64,000 nt of DNA from Aliikangiella sp965214955 (GTDB lineage Bacteria; Pseudomonadota; Gammaproteobacteria; Enterobacterales; Kangiellaceae): contig CBDCCU010000010.1 of assembly GCA_965214955.1 (NCBI GenBank), forward strand, positions 420,384 to 484,383, in the 5' to 3' direction. The first letter of the stretch is position 1. Each line of letters begins with the position of its first letter. The position numbers and the translations under genes were made by a program. Shown here in pieces: positions 51,695 through 60,600 of the stretch. The notes under the pieces were generated by a model. That model made no database searches, was not told where the DNA came from, and saw only the letters and a list, made by a program, of their open reading frames with translations.

Positions 51695-52597
51695 CTAAAA
51701 CCGTCCTGCACTATAGTCGGCAAAAGCTTGCATTAGCTCACTCTTAGTATTCATCACAAATGGGCCGCCTCTAACAACTGGCTCATTTAATGGTTTACCT
51801 GCAATTAATAAAAAGCGTGCACCTTTTGAGCTGGCTTTTACACTAACTTTTTCTCCCAAGCTTAATACGCCTAATTCATTTTTTGTTAATGGCTGATCTA
51901 AATTTCCTTGTTTATCAAGAAGGGTTAATTCACCATCAATAAGGTAAATAAAACTATTGTGACCAACGGGTAAGTCTTGAGCCAATGCACTGTCACTAGT
52001 TAATTTTACATCTAAATAGATTGGCTGAGTGTAGTCATTAATCACAGCTCCTGTTGTCCCCTGATTAGTAGTTCCAGCAATCACTTTAATAGTTGAACCA
52101 TTATCTAACTGCTCAATGGCAATTTGATCAGCGGGAAACTCTTGATAGTTAGGCTCGGTCATTTTGGCTGATGCAGGTAAATTCACCCATAACTGAAACC
52201 CTTTTAATAATCCTTGTGATTGAGCAGGCATTTCGGAATGTAAAATGCCTTTACCTGCGGTCATCCACTGCACACTACCTGATTCAATCACTCCTTGATT
52301 ACCCGCACTATCTTTATGCTCCATTAAGCCATCGAGCATGTAGGTAACTGTTTCAAATCCACGGTGAGGATGAGTAGGAAAGCCGCCAATATAATCGGCT
52401 GAATTATCGCTTTCAAAACAGTCGAGTAGTAAAAATGGGTCGAGCATATTTAAGTATGGCGAGCCAATAATTCGTGTAAGCTTAACACCTGCACCATCAG
52501 CAGTTTGAATACCTTCAAACCGCTGGATGATTGTTCGATATGAAGCTCGATTTTCAACTGATGGCGAATTAATATTTGTATCGCTTAAGTTTTTCAT
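51695..52597 (-). CDS. Pirin-family bicupin protein
   Basis: 300 residues with two cupin halves. The metal-binding motif is complete in the N-terminal cupin: THPHRGFETVTYMLDGLMEHKDS and later GILHSEMP (three His and one Glu). Pirins bind iron; some bacterial members act as quercetin dioxygenases or redox sensors. It is 45 bp behind doxX on the same strand, and both run divergently from a LysR gene that probably controls them. Confidence 0.87.
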   Translation of the reverse strand: MKNLSDTNINSPSVENRASYRTIIQRFEGIQTADGAGVKLTRIIGSPYLNMLDPFLLLDCFESDNSADYIGGFPTHPHRGFETVTYMLDGLMEHKDSAGNQGVIESGSVQWMTAGKGILHSEMPAQSQGLLKGFQLWVNLPASAKMTEPNYQEFPADQIAIEQLDNGSTIKVIAGTTNQGTTGAVINDYTQPIYLDVKLTSDSALAQDLPVGHNSFIYLIDGELTLLDKQGNLDQPLTKNELGVLSLGEKVSVKASSKGARFLLIAGKPLNEPVVRGGPFVMNTKSELMQAFADYSAGRF

Positions 52598-52642
52598 CTT
52601 ATGCTCCTAATTCAATTTAGACTGATAAAGTAACGGGCTTTA

Positions 52643-53032
52643 TTAAGCAACTTTTTGACGATTATCAAGAGAATAACTACCCGCACCATGAGCAACAATC
52701 ATTAAAAAGCCGCCTGCAATGGTAATATTTTTCATAAACATCATCATATTCATTTGGTCGCTAAAGTCGGCATGGAATAAAATCGCTGATAAGAAACTAA
52801 AACCCGCTAAAGCAAATGCCCAAAGACGCGTTTTCCAGCCCACAATAATGGCTAGCCCACCTAAGACTTCAAGCGCAATCACTAAAGGTAGTAAAGCACC
52901 AGGAACACCCATAGCATCCATATAACCTTGAGTACCTGCATAGTTGCCAATTTTATTTAAGCCCGAAACAACAAAGATTAAAGCTAAAAATACTCTGCCT
53001 GCTGGTGCGCTAAATGATAATAATTTTTCCAT
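52643..53032 (-). CDS. DoxX-family membrane protein
   Basis: 129 residues with four hydrophobic helices; RVFLALIFVVSGLNKIGNYAG and VIALEVLGGLAIIVGWKTRL are the DoxX signature. Members are linked to thiol/sulfur redox and quinone-dependent reduction, although roles vary. It precedes the pirin gene and faces the LysR gene across a shared control region with an obvious LysR operator. Confidence 0.85.
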   Translation of the reverse strand: MEKLLSFSAPAGRVFLALIFVVSGLNKIGNYAGTQGYMDAMGVPGALLPLVIALEVLGGLAIIVGWKTRLWAFALAGFSFLSAILFHADFSDQMNMMMFMKNITIAGGFLMIVAHGAGSYSLDNRQKVA

Positions 53033-53154
53033 GATATTTTCCTCGATTAAGTGTAAAAAGTAACAAAGTTAATTAGTAAGTTGTTTGCCTTACCAAAGTG
53101 TGGGGAAATAATAGCTAATCATATTAATTGAATAAACAGACATAAAATGAAATA

Positions 53155-53177
53155 ATTGTTCTTACATTTAGAACAAT
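53155..53177. promoter_or_regulatory. LysR-type operator between doxX and lysR
   Basis: ATTGTTCT-N7-AGAACAAT is a perfect 8-bp inverted repeat containing the T-N11-A core of LysR recognition sites. It lies 27 bp before the LysR start and 122 bp before doxX, the usual place for an autoregulator that also controls its divergent neighbour. Confidence 0.7.
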
Positions 53178-53204
53178 TTAACCTGATATTCTTTTGGAGT
53201 TTTT

Positions 53205-54116
53205 ATGGGGCAACTAGAAGATATGGCAATGTTTGTGCGCATTGTTGAAGCGGGCGGCATTAGCAAAGCGGCAGAGCAATTAGATATTGCTAAATCGGCG
53301 GTCAGTAAAAAGCTTAGTGATCTTGAAAAGCGTTTAGCCACGCAATTAATTAGTCGTACTACTCGAAAATCAAATTTAACCGAAGTAGGCGAAGAATATT
53401 ATCATCAATGTTTACACATATTAGAACAAGTGCAAGCTTCCAATGAAAAGGCCAGTGGTAACACTAGCGGTGTTGAAGGCACATTGAAAATGACGGCTCC
53501 GCTTTCTTTTGGTTTAATGCATTTAAACAAAATTATTGAAGCATTTGCTTGCCGTTATCCGCAACTTAAATATCAGCTAGATTTTTCCGATAGACATATT
53601 GATTTGGTTGAAGAAGGATATGAGCTAGGTATTCGTATTGGTGATTTAGCCGACTCAAATTTGCAAGCCAGAAAAATCACCCAAATTAATCATGTTTTAT
53701 TGGCTAGTCCGCAATACTTACAAAAACATGGCACACCCAAAGTGCCCGAAGATTTATACCAACACTCCTTTTTACAATACAGTAATAACGATCAAATTCG
53801 TTTTACGCTTGATCGCAATAATAAAGAAAGCACCACAATAAAAATTAACGCCAAATTTAAAGCGAACAATGGTGATGTTTTAAAATATATGGCTGAAAAC
53901 CATCATGGCATTACCTATATGCCCACTTTTTTATTAGAGCCAAACACCATTCCCAATAAGCTGGTTAGCGTTTTACCCAAGTTTGATTTACCAAGCTTAA
54001 ATGCTTATGCGGTTTATCCAAGAAACCGCTTTTTATCGCAGCGCTGCCGAAAGTTTATTGACTTTATGATAAAAGAATTAGGTGATACCCCCTATTGGGA
54101 TCAGTATTTAAATTGA
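53205..54116 (+). CDS. LysR-family transcriptional regulator
   Basis: 303 residues. N-terminal helix-turn-helix MAMFVRIVEAGGISKAAEQL, DIAKSAVSKKLSDLEKRLAT, followed by the periplasmic-binding-protein-like effector domain (LKMTAPLSFGLMHLNKIIEA). The sequence style is the CrgA/AaeR-like group that often controls pirin-DoxX pairs responding to electrophiles or aromatic compounds. TTTTGGAGTTTTT precedes the ATG. Confidence 0.88.
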   Translation: MGQLEDMAMFVRIVEAGGISKAAEQLDIAKSAVSKKLSDLEKRLATQLISRTTRKSNLTEVGEEYYHQCLHILEQVQASNEKASGNTSGVEGTLKMTAPLSFGLMHLNKIIEAFACRYPQLKYQLDFSDRHIDLVEEGYELGIRIGDLADSNLQARKITQINHVLLASPQYLQKHGTPKVPEDLYQHSFLQYSNNDQIRFTLDRNNKESTTIKINAKFKANNGDVLKYMAENHHGITYMPTFLLEPNTIPNKLVSVLPKFDLPSLNAYAVYPRNRFLSQRCRKFIDFMIKELGDTPYWDQYLN

Positions 54117-54139
54117 TTGCCCCATTAAAGTTAACCACC

Positions 54140-55270
54140 TTATTTAGGCGTACTACCTTTTGCAGCAACTTGATAGATATTACCGTTATCGGTTGAGAAA
54201 TAAAGTTTTCCCGAAGGGTGAGTTAAAACCGAGCGAATTCTTTCCCCTAGCGACTCAAATAGCCTTTCTTCTTTAACAGCTTTACCATTTTTATCGAGTA
54301 TTACTCTATTTAAATGAGTAAACTTTAAAGAGCCAGATAACAAACTACCCTGCCATTTAGGGATAAGAGAATTTTGATATAACACTAAACTACTGGGTGC
54401 AATTGAAGGAACATAATATTTAATTGGCTGCTCCATTCCCGCTTTATGGGTACCTTCACCAACATCAACAGGTCCCCAATATTCTTTACCATAGGAAATC
54501 ACTGGCCAGCCATAATTAGCGCCTTTTTTAATCAAATTAATTTCATCACCGCCTCTTGGACCGTGCTCAATGGCCCATAAACGATTATTTTTACTATCAA
54601 AAGCAAGCCCTTGTGGGTTTCTGTGTCCGTAACTCCAAATTTCATTGAGAACATTAGGAGCTTTAATAAATGGATTATCAGAAGGAACGCTGCCATCAAG
54701 GTTAAGCCTGATAATTGTGCCTGCATGGGTGTTTAAATTTTGCCCGTTTGATCTTTCTCCTCGATCACCCACGCTAAAAAAAATGTGATTGTTATTGTCA
54801 AATGCTATACGAGAGCCATAATGCCTGCCGTTGCTTGACTGAGATTGAGTAATTAATAGATCTTTCCAATTTACTAATTGGCTATCTTTCAACTGAGCTC
54901 TAGCAAGTGTTGTAGCAGACTCGCCATTGTCAATTAGCTTGCTGTAGGTAAAGTATATCCAATTATCTTTGGTGAAATTGGGGCTTACTTTTACATCCAA
55001 CAGACCACCTTGGCCGTTTACTTCAATTGCAGGCAATCCTTGTACTTTAGTTGCTTTTTGAGTTGCTAAATTAATTAACTTTAAATTGCCAGATTTCTCT
55101 GTTACTAAAAGTTGATTAGCTCCCACCCAGTCCATTCCCCAAGGAACACTAAGTCCTGAATAAACCGACTTTAATTGTAATTGTTTTTCATCAGCCGAAG
55201 CTAAAGACCCATTAAAACCAAGCAACGCTATAACAAGCGACATCATAGTTAGAATAATAAATTTTGGCAT
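54140..55270 (-). CDS. PQQ-dependent aldose sugar dehydrogenase (YliI-like)
   Basis: 376 residues with a signal peptide (about 1-26). Six-bladed propeller of the soluble glucose/aldose sugar dehydrogenase family: VPWGMDWVGANQLLVTEKSG, NGQGGLLDVKVSPNF, NGRHYGSRIAFDNN, EIWSYGHRNPQGLAFD, EHGPRGGDEINLIKKGANYG and RIRSVLTHPSGKLYFSTDNG follow in the family order. It oxidises aldose sugars in the periplasm with PQQ. No PQQ synthesis genes lie in the window. Monocistronic. Confidence 0.87.
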   Translation of the reverse strand: MPKFIILTMMSLVIALLGFNGSLASADEKQLQLKSVYSGLSVPWGMDWVGANQLLVTEKSGNLKLINLATQKATKVQGLPAIEVNGQGGLLDVKVSPNFTKDNWIYFTYSKLIDNGESATTLARAQLKDSQLVNWKDLLITQSQSSNGRHYGSRIAFDNNNHIFFSVGDRGERSNGQNLNTHAGTIIRLNLDGSVPSDNPFIKAPNVLNEIWSYGHRNPQGLAFDSKNNRLWAIEHGPRGGDEINLIKKGANYGWPVISYGKEYWGPVDVGEGTHKAGMEQPIKYYVPSIAPSSLVLYQNSLIPKWQGSLLSGSLKFTHLNRVILDKNGKAVKEERLFESLGERIRSVLTHPSGKLYFSTDNGNIYQVAAKGSTPK

Positions 55271-55403
55271 TATTTTCTCAATGTAAGATAACGGTTAATG
55301 ACAAGAAGTATACTGGCTAGTATAAAATTTTAATAGCCAGCCATAGACAAGCCGAGTTATTTTTAGTGTTTAACATAGAATTTTTTATTCGTGCAACAAA
55401 TCA

Positions 55404-55419
55404 TATACCCGTTCTTTCA
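55404..55419. repeat. Isolated MITE-like end
   Basis: TATACCCGTTCTTTCA matches the first 12 bases of the element termini. It lies in the 438-bp gap between the sugar dehydrogenase and the hybrid kinase, which otherwise holds only the 102-bp derivative at 55525 and AT-rich sequence. Confidence 0.4.
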
Positions 55420-55524
55420 TTTTAACCAATATTAAAATTAGCAAAAGAATTCTTGAAGATCCCCTCAGACCGACTATTCTTATTTTATTGGTATCATTAA
55501 TTTTAAAGCTTCATTGCTTAACAA

Positions 55525-55626
55525 TATACCTGTTCTAATTCAAGATGCATGACTCAGTAAGTTGTACTTAATTCAAACTTGTTGTCTTAACACTAAAAAC
55601 AAGCATATCGAAGTAGAGTGGATATA
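55525..55626. mobile_element. Short (102-bp) derivative of the MITE-like element
   Basis: Both ends are recognisable: left TATACCTGTTCTAATTCAAG, right complement TATATCCACTCTACTTCG. About 19 of 27 positions match between them. The interior CTCAGTAAGTTGTACTTAAT and TTAACACTAAAAACAAGCAT resembles the outer parts of the 266-bp copies with the middle deleted. Confidence 0.6.
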
Positions 55627-55708
55627 ATAACTCATTGATAAGAATCTTATTTATCATAATTTAGCGATAAAAGGCTTTATCATTAAATTTAGAGCGTTCA
55701 AACAATAG

Positions 55709-57637
55709 ATGTTGTCTAAAAATAAAACTTTGTTAATAATAATTACTGTATTATTTTGCAGTATTCCATTTTTATTAAATCAATTAGGTTTCCAGTTTTC
55801 CACTGCAAATTTTTACTCACCATTATTACAACAAGAAACTGCTGTAGAAAGTTCACAAATAGCCATCATTGAATCTATTACGGGCAAGTTTCATCATGCT
55901 TTTATCGAGTGGATTTCTATTTGTATAGCACTTATAGCCGCAGTAGCTTGCTTTATCCATTTTTACCGAACAAAAGATATTTCAGCTCCTATTATTGCAA
56001 TTATTTTAATATTTACGGCTGTCATGGATATTTTTCATGTAATAACCGTATCTAATATTACTTTAACCTCTAGTAATAACTCCAATTTAATTGCCCTCAC
56101 TTGGACAATAGCAAGGCTATTTAACATTGTACTCATTGTTGTGGGCATTGCCTTCCAATATTATTTACATAGTCATAAAACTAACAACCACTTCAGCTTT
56201 GCCAATAGTTTAAAAACAATGGCTTTTATGGCTATAGTTTTTTCTATTGTTGCTTCAGTTGTAATAAATTGGTTACTTAATTCAGAGAGTTTACCTGATA
56301 CCCTATACCCCTTTGCACTAATAAAAAAACCTTACGACGCACTGGTATTAATATTATTTATTTTAACCGCAGTTGCTATCTGGAACTGGAATAAAAGCCA
56401 GCATTCGGCTTTAAAATTTTCATTACTAGTTGCTATTATTCCAGCAATTTTTTCACAGTTTCATATCAGTTTTAGTAGCACTTCGCTCTATGATAGTGAA
56501 TATAATATTGCGCATATTCTAAAAACCATTTCTTATTTTATATTGTTTAGCGGTGTCTTGTGGGATATGGCTAAATCTTCCAAAGAAAAAACAGAGGAGT
56601 CTCAAGCAAAATCACTTAAAGCATTATCATTTGCAGGAAAACTCAATGTAGGAAAAGCAAAATACCCGCAGTCGGTTACCATTCCATTAATTGCTTTTAC
56701 CATTTCAATCACAATTACTTTTTTAGTTGCATTCAGTTTTTATAAAGATACCAAAAGTTTAATTACTGAATATAAAAACCAGGAGCTTATGGTTGAAGGT
56801 GCATTGGTAGAGCCTTTAATAAAAAATTTTTATACTCGCCTTTATAATGATGTGCTTTTTTTAAGTAAAACCCCACCAATTAATGGCATTATGAATGCTA
56901 TTGAAACAAATAATTTTGAACAAGAAAATGTATGGAAAGATCGTTTTAAACAAATACTGGAAAGTATTTTGCAAAGCAGAAACGATTATTTAAAAATTCG
57001 GTTTGTCGGTATTCATGATAGCGGTAAAGAGCTAGTTAATGTTTTTAAAAATAATACTGGCGTTTATCGAACCCCCGATTCAAAGCTTTTAACAACGAGT
57101 ACCGAAGAGTATTTTTTACAAATTAAAGCGGCTGAATCAGGGAAGGTTGGTTTTTCTTCTATTGAACTGTATAAACAACAGAATAAATTACGTGAACCAC
57201 ATCTTCCAGAGCTTAAAGCTTATACGCCAATATTTCATCCTCAAACTGAGAAACTGTTTGGTTTTATTATTATTAATGCTAACGTCAACCACCTATATAA
57301 CGACTTAAAAAACTCTATAAGCCAATCATTAACTTTGTTTATCGTTAATGAAAATGGTGACTATTTATATCACCCAGATAACAGCAAAAGATTTGGTTTT
57401 GATCTCAACAACAGACACTTTATTTATCAAGAATTTGAATTTTTAAAACCTTTATTTGAAAGTGAATTTCAACATCAAAATTTAATTAATAAAAACAAGC
57501 AAATTCTTAATGCAAACAAGCAAAAGCAAGGTTTTTTTCAATCAATTCATTTTGATGATTTTGAAGATCCTTACCCTCTTTACTTGTTTTTAACTTTTGA
57601 CAAAGAAATGCTTGAGAGCGAGCTTTCTGGTTTATAG
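55709..57637 (+). CDS. Hybrid histidine kinase, N-terminal sensor part (gene split by a frameshift)
   Basis: 642 codons. Residues about 1-290 are a multi-helix membrane sensor resembling MASE3 (HAFIEWISICIALIAAV, AVMDIFHVITVSN, LTWTIARLFNIV). A further helix (VTIPLIAFTISITITFLVAF) leads into an extracytoplasmic double-CACHE domain (about 350-635). The frame ends at TAG just before the helix that should close the CACHE domain; that helix, HAMP and everything else continue in the +1 frame from 57597. Joined, the two make one protein of 2170 residues. It may be a real mutation, a sequencing error in the GTTTAT run, or recoding. Confidence 0.7.
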   Translation: MLSKNKTLLIIITVLFCSIPFLLNQLGFQFSTANFYSPLLQQETAVESSQIAIIESITGKFHHAFIEWISICIALIAAVACFIHFYRTKDISAPIIAIILIFTAVMDIFHVITVSNITLTSSNNSNLIALTWTIARLFNIVLIVVGIAFQYYLHSHKTNNHFSFANSLKTMAFMAIVFSIVASVVINWLLNSESLPDTLYPFALIKKPYDALVLILFILTAVAIWNWNKSQHSALKFSLLVAIIPAIFSQFHISFSSTSLYDSEYNIAHILKTISYFILFSGVLWDMAKSSKEKTEESQAKSLKALSFAGKLNVGKAKYPQSVTIPLIAFTISITITFLVAFSFYKDTKSLITEYKNQELMVEGALVEPLIKNFYTRLYNDVLFLSKTPPINGIMNAIETNNFEQENVWKDRFKQILESILQSRNDYLKIRFVGIHDSGKELVNVFKNNTGVYRTPDSKLLTTSTEEYFLQIKAAESGKVGFSSIELYKQQNKLREPHLPELKAYTPIFHPQTEKLFGFIIINANVNHLYNDLKNSISQSLTLFIVNENGDYLYHPDNSKRFGFDLNNRHFIYQEFEFLKPLFESEFQHQNLINKNKQILNANKQKQGFFQSIHFDDFEDPYPLYLFLTFDKEMLESELSGL

Positions 57638-60600
57638 AAATCAAAGCTTAATGGTTGGACTTGGTGTTTCTTTTTTGGCATTAATATTTACTATTATTGG
57701 TACTAAAAGAATTACCGCGCCACTGCAACAAACCAAAGAAGCATTAACTTATTTTGAAACACATAATAAGCTACTGCCTTTACCTATTGAATCCAAAGAT
57801 GAAGTTGGTGTTTTGGCGCGCAGTTTTCATAATATGTTGGTACTAAAACAGATTAGAGATGAAGAGCTTGCCGAGCAAAAATTTGCACTTGACCAACATG
57901 CAATTGTGGCAATTACAAATACTAAAGGAACCATTACTTATGCTAATCAGAAGTTTTCAGATATTAGTGGTTATGCTACTGAGGAGTTAATTGATCAAAA
58001 CCATAGAATTGTTAATTCGGGTTATCATCCAAAATCATTTTGGGTAGAAATGTACAAAACTATCGCTAATGGAACTGTTTGGAATGGAGAAATTAAAAAT
58101 ATTGCTAAAAGCGGCGATATTTATTGGGTAGATACAACCATTGTTCCTTTTAAAAACGCTCAAGGAAAACCAACAAGCTATATTGCAATAAGAGCCGATA
58201 TAACAGAAAGAAAAAAAGCTGAAAAACGCTTAGTTCAATCGCTTAGCTTTACCAATGCATTGTTAGATGCCGCTGCGCTTGCAATTATATCAACCGACAA
58301 AAATGGGGTTATTCAGTCGATAAATCAAACCGCTGAAAAGATGTTGGGTTATTCAGCCAAAGAACTTATTGATATAGAAAAGCCGATGATTTTTCATGAT
58401 ATTAATGAAATAGAAGAGCACACAAAAAAACTTAATAAAGAAAACAACTTTAACCTTAACTCTAGTTTTGAAACAATAACGGCTAAAGCAGCAAAGGGTG
58501 AAGTTGACGAAAACGAATGGACTTATTACCGAAAAAACGGCAGCATTATTAGAGTTTCTGTTTCGGTAACTTGCATTTTAGATGATGAGAAAAACATTCT
58601 CGGTTACTTGCAAATTGCCAAAGACATTACCAAGCAAAAAGAAACACAACATGCACTACTAGAAAGCAATCGACGCCTCGAAATGGTAGTAAAAAGCACA
58701 GAGGTTGGCACGTGGGATTGGCATATCCCCACTGGAAAAACCTTTTTTGATGAACGTTGGGCAAACATACTAGGCTATAAACTCAGTGAACTAGAACCCA
58801 CCACTATTGATACATGGACAAAAAACTCACACCCAGAAGATTTAAAAAGTATCGAGCAAATACTAACTGATTATTTAGAAGGCAGAACAAAACGATATAG
58901 TTGTCAGCTTAGAATGCGGCACAAACAAGGTCATTGGGTTTGGATTCAAGACACAGGAAGAATAGTAGAGCGCGACAAAAACAACAAAGCCATTAGAATG
59001 ATTGGCACACACCTAGATATTACCGAAAGCAAACAAGCCGAAATAAAAACTCAAGAAGCTCTCAGTTTATTAGAATCAACCCTTGAATCAACAGATAATG
59101 GCACTTTAGTCACTAGCGCTTCAGGAAAAGTTTTACAAACAAATTCTCGTTTTGCTGAGCTATGGAATATATCGCATGATTTAATCAAAACACAAGATGC
59201 CGATCTTTTATTTAAGCAAGCCATAAACCAACTGAAAAACCCTGATGATTTCTTACAAGATATTAAGGCAATAAATAAAGATAATGAGAAAAAATCATTT
59301 AATGTAATAGAGTTTCTTGATGGAAAAATTTTAGAGCGAGCTTCAATACCTATGTATATTGAAAGCAAAGGTCATTGTCGAGTGTGGAGCTTTAGAGATA
59401 TTACCCAAAGAATACAAATTTCAAGACAACAAAAACAACAACTCGACTCATTGCAAGTAAAGCTTAATGTTTCTCAACAACTGAGCAATAATGTGTTTTT
59501 TGGCGAGCGATTAGACGGTGCTTTAAGTGCCTTACTTGAACTTTCAAGTGTTACTGATATTGGTGGTATTTACTTATATGATTCTAAAGCTAAAGCTTTT
59601 AACCTGTATACTTTTAAAGGCAGTTTAAATAGTGAGTTTATTAAAAACGAATCTAACTTTAAACTATCAGAAGGATTACTAGGTGAAGTTGCTAAATCAA
59701 AACAATTAACCGTAATTGACTCATTACAAGAAGAACCTAAAGCCAGTCAGTATTGGCAGTCACTTGAAAAATCAGGTGCCTATATTATTCCTTTAACTAG
59801 CCAAAACAAATCTCAAAACAATGTTGTGGGACTATTGTTTTTAATTACCGAAATACAACCAGACAACTCTCCTAGCAAACTTTTTTTATTACAAGAAATT
59901 GCCGATATTATTGCAATAAAAATCGTTGCTCAAAGGGTTAGTGACGAGCTAGAAATTGCACGAATGCAAGCCGAAGAATCTAATCACCTTAAGAGTGAAT
60001 TTTTAGCCAGCATGAGCCATGAAATTCGTACTCCCATGAACGGTGTACTTGGTATGTTAGGTTTACTTCTTAATAGTAAATTATCTCAAGATCAAGAAAG
60101 AAAAACTCGTTTAGCTCAATCGAGTGCAGAATCGTTACTAACAATAATTAATGATATTCTCGACTTCTCAAAAGTTGACGCTGGCAAACTAGAATTAGAA
60201 CTGCTTGATTTTGATATTAGACAAATGCTCGGTGATTTTGCCGAGTCAATGGCAATAAAAGCTCACGATAAAGACTTAGAGCTTATTTTGGATATTACTC
60301 AAGTTGAGCAATCAATGGTATTGGGTGACCCTGGTAGAATTAGACAAATTCTTACCAACATTGTTGCCAATGCAATTAAGTTTACCGAATTCGGTGAAAT
60401 TGTTATTAAGGCTAAAATCAGTCAAAAACCTCATGATACTTTAGAATTTGAGTGTGAAATTCGCGATACTGGAATTGGTATTCCAAAAGAAAAGCAATCA
60501 ACTTTATTTGATGCATTTAGTCAAGCAGATAAATCAACCACTCGAAAATATGGCGGTACAGGTTTAGGCTTAAGCATTGTTAAAAAGTTGTGTGAACTAA

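Noticed and set aside
57597..57640. Programmed +1 frameshifting as the explanation of the split kinase
   Set aside because: The site lacks a known +1 slippery arrangement such as CTTTGAC with an upstream Shine-Dalgarno stimulator; a one-base insertion in a T-run is simpler.
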